Source of the DNA: Erinaceus europaeus | Taxonomy: Eukaryota > Chordata > Mammalia > Eulipotyphla > Erinaceidae | Length of the DNA stretch: 64,000 nt | Direction of reading: 5' to 3' | Assembly (NCBI RefSeq): GCF_950295315.1 | Contig: NC_080175.1 | Span: forward strand, 87,382,161 to 87,446,160 | Shown: one piece after another, positions 57,550 through 64,000 of the stretch | Position numbering within the stretch: position 1 is the first letter of the stretch | Layout of the letters: the number at the start of each line of letters is the position of its first letter | Notes under the pieces: model-generated | Databases searched by the model: none | Seen by the model: the letters and a program-made list of their open reading frames with translations, nothing else | What the model was told of the DNA's origin: nothing | Made by a program: the position numbers and the translations under genes

Positions 57550-57925
57550 ATTGGTACATGTGTAATATTTCTAAATTCTCTGCGAAACACTCTCACTCTT
57601 AGCCTAGCTCCTACTCCACCAGTGTGTACTAGGACCTAAAAGTTACTCCTTCACCCCAGAGTCCTTTACTTTGGTTCAATACACCAAAGTTCAAGTTAGA
57701 CTTTGCATTTTCCCTTTATGTTCTGATTTCTCAAATTCTGTCCATCAGGTCCTTCCATAATCATCCTTCTCTTTCTGGCTTATGTCACTCAACATGATTC
57801 TTTCAAACTCCAACCAAGATGAGGTAAGAAGGTGAATTAATTATTCTTAATAGCTGAGTCGTATTCCCTAGTGAAAGCATGCCACAACTTTCTTAGCCAC
57901 TTATCTACCAGTCTTTTTTATTTCC
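57550..57925 (-). mobile_element. Old L1 3' fragment
   Basis: Minus strand: 3' UTR part ('ttggtacatgtgtaatattt', 'cagagtcctttactttggtt', compare 62205-62330), then ORF2 end ('tcactcaacatgattctttc', 'atagctgagtcgtattccct', 'tagccacttatctaccagtc'). Confidence 0.78.
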
Positions 57926-57929
57926 TATT

Positions 57930-58110
57930 GTGACTTGGGTGTCACTGCTTCAGGACAAACTTTTCAAAGAGAAAGAATAGAGACAGAGATCATACAGCAC
58001 TGAAACTTTCCCCAACTTCATACTATTCCCATGTTGTGTACCAAGGGCTCAAAAATGGGTTGTGAAATTGTGTGGCAAAACATGTTACTTTTCAGGTGAG
58101 CTGTCTTGAC
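57930..58110 (-). mobile_element. Decayed SINE (second subfamily)
   Basis: 'agagaaagaatagagacaga', 'ttcccatgttgtgtaccaag', 'ggctcaaaaatgggttgtga' on the minus strand, inserted at the edge of the L1 fragment. Confidence 0.6.
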
Positions 58111-58115
58111 ATTTA

Positions 58116-58490
58116 TAAGTAGATAGATATAGCCCTATACTATATATTCCCAAAACTAGAGATTTGATGAGTTTCTTTTAATGGTTAGTTCTCACTCTTA
58201 GCTGAATGTAACATATAATAATAAATTCTCATTACTTGTTTTATTCTATAATTTGAGACTGCTTCCAAAATTCTGTTCAGACAAAATAGCTACTCTACTA
58301 TGTTTTCTGTTCACTGCATCTGGACTTGAATAGCATTACAGATAAAATTGGAATAAATAATGAGTAAAACAAGTGAGAACAATATTCAGTGTCCGATGCA
58401 TGGCATATGCAGTTGCATCTAGCCAGATGATAATCCCAAAATCTATCAAATTCTCTCAGTTAAAAACAACTATATAAATATTTACTGTAG
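58116..58490. other. No gene seen
   Basis: AT-rich sequence; nothing recognised. Confidence 0.6.
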
Positions 58491-59099
58491 AGCGTTCCAG
58501 GAGGTATAACCATGGTGTAACAGTAACTAGGTCAGGCTCTTCCTCAAAACAACAATATACAACTATCAAACTTAACAAAATTTACCAACTACAGCTGAGA
58601 CATCCACAGAAGCACCACAACCTCAGGTGGATACTCAGGCACGTGGAAGGAGTTAAGAGGAGGCGTGGGGCTGAATCCAAACACAAAGAACATAAAGATC
58701 CAGCAGAGCATAGTGTCATTTTCCCTCTACACTGAATAAGTAGTCAAGGCAACACACAGTGCTGGCAGTAACTTAAGGGAATTTATGACCTTTTAATCCA
58801 TGACCTCAGGGGCATTCATCTACTGAATTACAGGCAAGGACTCACCAAAAAAGCAGGGAATATTTGTGACCAAAGAAGTCTGGTCTGTCACCAAAACACA
58901 AAGGTAATTTGTAGCAGCTGGTGAACCCCACTTCTATGAACACGGCTTCAGCCCAGAAACATGAAACCATGAGGCTTCATACAGAGAAACCATATACATG
59001 CAGCACAGGAGCACGAAACAACTCAAGGAAACAACAAAAAGACTTGAACTCAACCTCCACACCTCTACCACATAACGTATAAAAAAGCAAAGCGCAGAG

Positions 59100-59455
59100 A
59101 CCACTGCTGGGCTAGCTTCGCAGGCGGGAGACAGACGACCAGAGACTCATGGCTGAGCTGTATGCAGTATCTCTTTATTCATGTGGAACGCAGCATAATC
59201 TAAGCCATGCTATTTAAACTAACTATAATCACAATCCTGTCCTTATATATATACTCACCAAGTAGGGTGTAAACAGGATGTGACGTAGAGAGGGTGGAGT
59301 GAAAAGAGATTGGTGAAAATCAGGGTGTGACAAGGAGAGGGGGCAGAGCAAAAAGACATCTTGAACCAGTGGGGATTAAACCAATGCCCTGCAGGCAGGG
59401 CGATGCTTAGTTAACAGTGGTTACGTAAATAGAATACAGTGTTAAGCAGGGGGGA
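59100..59455 (-). mobile_element. Probable solo LTR of an endogenous retrovirus
   Basis: The minus strand carries AATAAAGAGATACTGCATAC (complement at about 59167-59186), a usual polyadenylation region, upstream of a GC-rich end near 59105-59135, and no internal retroviral genes. The sequence around 59371 and 59449 repeats GGGGATTAAACCAATG. I could not fix the ends or a 4-6-bp duplication. No retroviral protein is encoded. Confidence 0.45.
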
Positions 59456-59618
59456 TTAAACCAATGAAACAGAAGGTTTTTAGAAGCAGAATTAGAAGCA
59501 TACCAACAGAGCACAGTAACAGCACCATCAGCTGGCCAGCAATAACCAGCACAACAGATTTATAAACATCAATACTGCAGAAACAAACTACTAAACAGGC
59601 CAAATCAGACAGATTAAA

Positions 59619-60125
59619 ATGAAACAGAAGGACTCTAAAAAACACGGCAGTAGAGGGACTATCAGAGAACGACTACAGGAAGCACATTATGTGGACTCTC
59701 CGAGATTCTATGCATCAAATGGAGAAGCATATTCAGGAGTTGAAAAAAATATTTCACTAAGGAGTTCTACAAAAGAAGAACTTCAAGCAGGATTCTCTAA
59801 GAAACTGAAAAATGCGAAAGAAGAACTTTGATCAGTGTTCTCTAGGAAATCAGAAGACATGAAAGAAGAAATTTAATCAAAGTTTACTGAACAGTTTGGA
59901 AGCATGAAAGAAAAACTCTGAATAGAATTGCAGGATGTTAAAGACATTTTGAGTGCAGTACAAACTCAGGTAGAAGGCTTGAGAAGTAGACTTAGACCTA
60001 ATAAGCTGGGTAGCCTAGTAGAAAAGCCCAAAGAAGGCAGATCTTATAAACCTAATAATGGCTTGGATATAAAAATGACACTCAACACCTTAAAAACTGG
60101 GAGAAAGTCCAAGCTTATCAGATAA
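59619..60125 (+). pseudogene. ORF1-like frame of the HAL1-like element, three in-register stops
   Basis: One frame of 169 codons from ATG at 59619 (MKQKDSKKHGSRGTIRERLQ) to the stop at 60123 is broken only at 59829-59831 (TGA), 59874-59876 (TAA) and 59919-59921 (TGA). The stops are exactly 45 bp apart and fall at the same place in three 15-residue repeats of the type FS-K-KEEL. The Lys/Glu-rich heptad-like sequence suits a coiled coil, as in L1 ORF1p. The part after 59928 reads VKDILSAVQTQVEGLRSRLR. No RNA-binding domain is recognised. Confidence 0.6.
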
Positions 60126-61412
60126 AGAAATAACTACAAAAGCTGGAGAAGGACAAGAGATTAGCTTACTTATTGATGGCCCTTTTGGTCAATAGCGGAC
60201 CACCCCATCATCTGGGGCCCTAGTCAGGGAATCTTGGATTCCCACATAGATATCATGTACCTAGACTTCAAAGAGAACCCTACCTCCATCATAACTGACC
60301 AATTTCATCAGAAACTTCAACATAAGCCCTCTCATGAGTCACTCCAGGAACTTGTCATCCTTATAAAGTAGCAATGATGGGGACTGCCCCACTCTGTGAA
60401 GGGAGGCTGTCAGCTTACCTTGCTACTTAAGGAAGACTGATTCTGAAGTGAGGCAGCCTAATACGTTCCCAGCTGTGACTATGAGCTGTGAGTTCAGATT
60501 GACAGGAATTCAGTGGTTATATAGGCTCCTGTGCTAAATATGAATATATATGTACCCTGGGTCAGGCTGATGGGGTAAACAGTTAATTTTATTCATAGAT
60601 TTTCTTTAAGTTTGGGAGCTAATCTCTGCCCTGATCCAACTTTATAGCACTATTCTAAACTTTGACACCATCTTCTCAGACATGTTAGTCATCAAGCTCA
60701 AGAAAAACTACAGAAGTCATGGGCCCTTAGGAGCATACCTAAAATAGACTTCCTTGCTTATTTCCACCGTAAGATCCCTATTCTCATCTGCTCTATCTCT
60801 ACTTTTTGGTTCCTGTTCATTAATTAGTTTGTCCCTCTTTATATCTAAATACCTTTCAGCCACCAAGTTGCAGATGTTATGATGATTCCACCCTGACCTC
60901 TCTGCAGAAAACCTCACTAATGTGTCCTATAACCTCACATTTCTAGAGTCCTACCCCACTAGGGAAAGCTAGAAACCGGCTGGGGTTATGGATGAACCTG
61001 CCAATGTCTATGTCCAATGGTGAAGGAATTACAGAAGCAGTAACTTCCACCTTATGCACCCCAAAATGAATTTTGACCCATAATCCTAAAGGGGGAGAAA
61101 TAATAGGGGAAGATAACTAGAGGGCTCTGAATTTCAACTCCATCAGGACCCAGAGAGACAAGAGGAAAAGACGAACATTCGGAAGTAGTAATAGGTGTGG
61201 TTGTGACTTGTAAGGGAAGAGAGGGCAGTACCACAGGAAGAAAATGGGATATATATATACATATAGTTACAGAAATAAAAATCAACCCATATCTTCAACC
61301 TTTGGAGAACTACTGTAACTTCTAGTGAATGGAATGGGGATACAGAACTCTGCTGGTGGGAACAGTGTAAAATTATACCCCTGTTAAGTCACTAGTAAAA
61401 TTTTTAAAAATG

Positions 61413-62128
61413 GGCCATATATATATATTTATATATTAGTCAACCCATATCTGGCATATTGGGAGAATTAATACTATTTGTTACTGAGGGAATGTGGATT
61501 CAGAACATGTTATCAGCATGGTCCTTTGTGGGTCTGGGCAGCAGTATTCCCATGCCACGATGATTCATTGTACAGACAACAACTGAAAGTTATATATAAT
61601 CTATGATGCCACACTTCGAAGGTGATAAAGAAAGGGGTTGAGAGAGGGTGGTGTTCAAATGATGAACAGGATGACAAGGAAATGTGAAAGCAAGTGGGAA
61701 TGTCTAGCTGGGCAAGATAAGATGTTTGAAAAGAAAAAGCAGCTTCTAGTGGAAAGAGTATCACACAGAAGGGAACTGAGTTATGCTCTTTATGAATAGA
61801 ATGTAATTGGTATCTTTGCACTTTAAGGCAAGAAATCAACCACTGATGTAATGCAGAGTTGTTTCTAGTGATCCGTGTCATTTTATGATGGAAAGTCTTA
61901 GATGACTGAGAAGTCGTTTGTGATAGCAAATACTGATTTCCAGATTTCATTGCACTGACTCAATACTGCAACAATCAAAACTATATTTTGACTAACAGAT
62001 AATTTATGATAAGTTCAGTAAAAATATGGACATCCATTCACCTTTAAAATAGAATTATATTTTGAAATAGTAGGTGTGGTTTCCTAGAGAGACATTATCA
62101 AAAGTTTTCATGAATAAAACAGATAGAA
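61413..62128. other. No gene seen; echo of the 3' UTR end at 61438-61508
   Basis: 61438-61508 ('caacccatatctggcatatt' to 'gaatgtggattcagaac') resembles 61284-61347, so it may be a decayed partial duplicate of the element end. The rest is unassigned. The 145-codon minus-strand frame 61513-61950 has no known motif and is Ser/His-rich; not called. Confidence 0.5.
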
Positions 62129-62143
62129 GGCAGAGATTTCTTT

Positions 62144-62388
62144 TTTTTTATTTCTTTATTGGGGAATTGATGTTTTACATTCGACAGTAAATACAACAGT
62201 TTGTACATGCATAACATTTCTCAGTTTTTGCATATAACAATACAACCCCCACTAGGTCCTCTGTCATCCTTCTTGAACCCGTACTCTTCTCACCCCACCC
62301 ACCCCAGAGTCTTTTACTTTGGTGCAATACGCCAATTCCATTCAGGTTCTACTTGTGTTTTCTCTTCTGATCCTGTTATTCCACTAAC
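62144..62388 (-). mobile_element. 5'-truncated L1 3' UTR with target-site duplication
   Basis: The 15-bp duplication GGCAGAGATTTCTTT lies at 62129-62143 and 62389-62403. Minus strand: poly-A (T-run), ATTTCTTTATTGGGGAATTG (the complement of the L1 end at 12290-12310), ATGCATAACATTTCTCAG and CCACCCACCCCAGAGTCTTT. It is the same L1 subfamily as 7-12.3 kb. Confidence 0.96.
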
Positions 62389-62403
62389 GGCAGAGATTTC
62401 TTT

Positions 62404-63320
62404 GCCAAACACAATTTAAGCAATCTATTGGGGTTTGAGAGGGAAGCAGATGCATTATACTCTTGGAGTCTGAATTTCTATGATATAAAACTAACTGATT
62501 TTAAAGGGAATGTAGGCCCATGAGTATAAAGGACCCATACTCTGTGGAATTGATGGGCTATATTTCAATATTCAGGCATGGAAACCAAATGCAATAGATC
62601 TATCAGTGGGAATCAGGAAGATGTCAAAGTGAGATATCTGCTGTGGTGTCAATAGCCATGACCAGCCTGAGTTGCTGGCTACTTGAGTGCTGATGAGTAC
62701 CAAGAGGAAAATGACACTGCATCAGTTTTAAAAGGCACAGTCTCTCCAGTCAGCCTGTAAAGGCTGAAAATCTGGTAGTAGTTGATACGTGCAGAGATTT
62801 TTATTTTACTGAAACCCAATTCATGCAAATTCTTTCTTATCCTTGCACACTCTTCCCTCCCCAAACACAAACAGGGAAAATAAATTAATTTGTCTCTTAA
62901 ATATAAGTTTACTTCTCATTTTTCATGATAAAATTAAATAATATTTTGAGCACAAGGCACATCCATCTGATTAGTGAACGACAATTGCAGTTTGAATGGT
63001 TTTACCTAATATTTATGAAATATTTTTGCTAACTTAACCTACAGAGACACTTTGATGGGTTCATCTCTTCCTCTCCATGCCCTTCAGCAGGAACTATCAT
63101 TAAGCAGTTATTTTACATAAAGCATTAGAAAGATACCAGGAGAGAGGAAAAGAATTATCTGTATGTTTCATGTGTGTGCACGACAGGAGAATATGTAAAA
63201 GTATACATATACATCGACTGGCTTCTGAAAATTATTTCTTTAATCTAATAGTACAAAAAACACAACAGTACTTCTGTTTGATGCTTTAATTTTTGCAATT
63301 AGATGTCTCCTTCAAAATGA
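62404..63320. other. No gene seen
   Basis: Nothing recognised. Confidence 0.6.
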
Positions 63321-63324
63321 TTTG

Positions 63325-63440
63325 TTGATGTGGTTAAATGGATAGAGCACATGTTTCATATTTGTGAAGCTTAATGTCTGATACTTCCAATGGCCAAGTT
63401 GTACTTTTCTCTCTCCCTCTCTCTTTCTCTCTCTCTTTAA
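63325..63440 (+). mobile_element. Decayed SINE (second subfamily)
   Basis: 'gatgtggttaaatggataga' head, 'cttaatgtctgatacttcca' B-box region, 'gccaagttgtacttttctct' and a CT-rich tract. No A-tail before the next element. Confidence 0.55.
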
Positions 63441-63612
63441 TTTTCATTAGCTTTATCTGTTTATAATTTATTGTATAGAGACAGTCAGCAACTGAGAGGG
63501 AAGGGGGTGGTTGAAAAGGAGAGAGACAGAAAGACACCTCTACAACACCATTCACAAAACTTTCCTCATGCAGGTGGCAACCTCAGGCTGGAACCAGTTC
63601 CTAGAGCATTAT
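63441..63612 (-). mobile_element. Decayed SINE
   Basis: Minus strand: 'attgtatagagacagtcagc', 'gagagacagaaagacacctc', 'ctcatgcaggtggcaacctc', 'aggctggaaccagttccta'. Confidence 0.75.
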
Positions 63613-63617
63613 AATAA

Positions 63618-63790
63618 GTACCCATAATGACCCTGGGTCCATGCTTCCAGAGGGGTTACAGAATAGGAAAGCTATCAGGGGGAGGGAATAGGATATGGAG
63701 TACTGGTGGCCAGAATTGTTTGGAATTGTACCCCTCTTATCCTATGGTCTTGTCAGTGTTTCCATTTTATAAATAAAAACTTAAAAAAGT
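63618..63790 (+). mobile_element. HAL1-like 3' end, 5'-truncated
   Basis: CCCATAATGACCCTGGGTCC, GGAATAGGATATGGAGTACT, TATCCTATGGTCTTGTCAGT and the tail TTTATAAATAAAAACTTAAA. A short 'aagta'-type repeat at the edges is too weak to call as the duplication. Confidence 0.88.
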
Positions 63791-64000
63791 AATCTTTTAC
63801 TATTTTAAAAAGTTAACTGCATCAAACATGGCTTCAATGGCTATCTTTTTGTTGATGGATAACCAGTATTTTTTAAACATTAGACTTATTTCCAATTGTC
63901 TACTGTAGATTTCTACTAAATGTTTAGAGCACTGGATATTCTGCCTAAATTAATGACAAGGACTTTAAATCCCATATTCCCCAACCCAAATAACAACCTC
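63791..64000. other. No gene seen; possible old L1 trace
   Basis: 'ttgttgatggataaccagta' and 'tatttccaattgtctactgt' vaguely recall minus-strand L1 ORF2 sequence, but are too short to call. Confidence 0.4.

Larger units (their letters stand above)
58491..61412 (+). mobile_element. HAL1-like element, most complete copy
   Basis: From about 59615 the order is: ORF1-like frame (59619-60125), the family's middle (CCACCCCATCATCTGGGGCC at about 60200), the 3' unit, and an end with GATACAGAACTCTGCTGGTG, TTATACCCCTGTTAAGTCAC and an A-rich tail. About 58491-59100 may be its 5' UTR, but no second copy confirms this. No reverse-transcriptase sequence is present, so it would depend on L1. Its 3' UTR has about 215 bp (near 61112-61330) that younger copies lack, and it is more decayed than 34.2 kb. 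Confidence 0.75.

Noticed and set aside
61513..61950. 145-codon minus-strand open frame
   Set aside because: Longest non-repeat frame, but low-complexity His/Ser/Thr-rich sequence without a recognisable motif; kept only as a note.

Overview
The window is non-coding genomic DNA from a mammal, very probably a hedgehog (Erinaceus or a close relative). The evidence is the dominant interspersed repeat: a tRNA-derived SINE of about 280 bp with a GGTTCGA-type B box, a conserved ACCTGCAG core, a pyrimidine-rich stretch and a CAA/TAA-rich tail. About a dozen full or near-full copies lie here on both strands, with at least two related SINE subfamilies. This matches the ERI-type SINEs I know from hedgehog sequence. 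The species call is recognition from memory, not a search. I found no gene, exon, conventional RNA gene, CRISPR array or bacterial-type feature. Nearly all open frames lie inside transposable elements or are short and look random in AT-rich DNA.

Layout. 1-7 kb: a pentamer microsatellite grown from a SINE, a telomere-like degenerate repeat and AT-rich DNA with scattered SINEs. 7.06-12.3 kb: a dead L1 bounded by a 16-bp target-site duplication. It keeps the 5' region, the ORF1 coiled coil, parts of ORF2 and the 3' UTR. It has lost the ORF1/ORF2 junction and the reverse-transcriptase core, and it hosts later nested insertions. 14-28 kb: dense SINEs, L1 fragments, and pieces of a second L1-related family that I call HAL1-like here (ORF1-like segment, no visible ORF2, its own long 3' unit, poly-A tail). 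28-44 kb: more of the same with repeat-poor gaps, an almost undamaged 1.15-kb HAL1-like copy (34.2-35.4 kb), an unclassified poly-A-tailed block (37.25-37.7 kb) and a perfect 45-bp tandem duplication (41.8 kb). 44.7-47.9 kb: the longest repeat-poor stretch. 48-58 kb: SINEs, an ancient LINE2-like relic and simple repeats. 58.5-61.4 kb: the most complete HAL1-like copy, apparently carrying a solo LTR on the minus strand. 61.4-64 kb: L1 and HAL1-like 3' ends and SINE remnants.

The elements share one mechanism. SINE, L1 and HAL1-like insertions carry 9-16-bp target-site duplications and A-rich tails, and two insertions have 5' inversions, so L1-type target-primed reverse transcription explains nearly all of them. 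The best leads are the HAL1-like family (at least ten pieces in 64 kb), its recurring open frame with a signal-peptide-like start, and a composite insertion inside the L1 that looks like a 3' transduction or chimera. Coordinates of repeat edges without a target-site duplication are good to about 10-20 bp.
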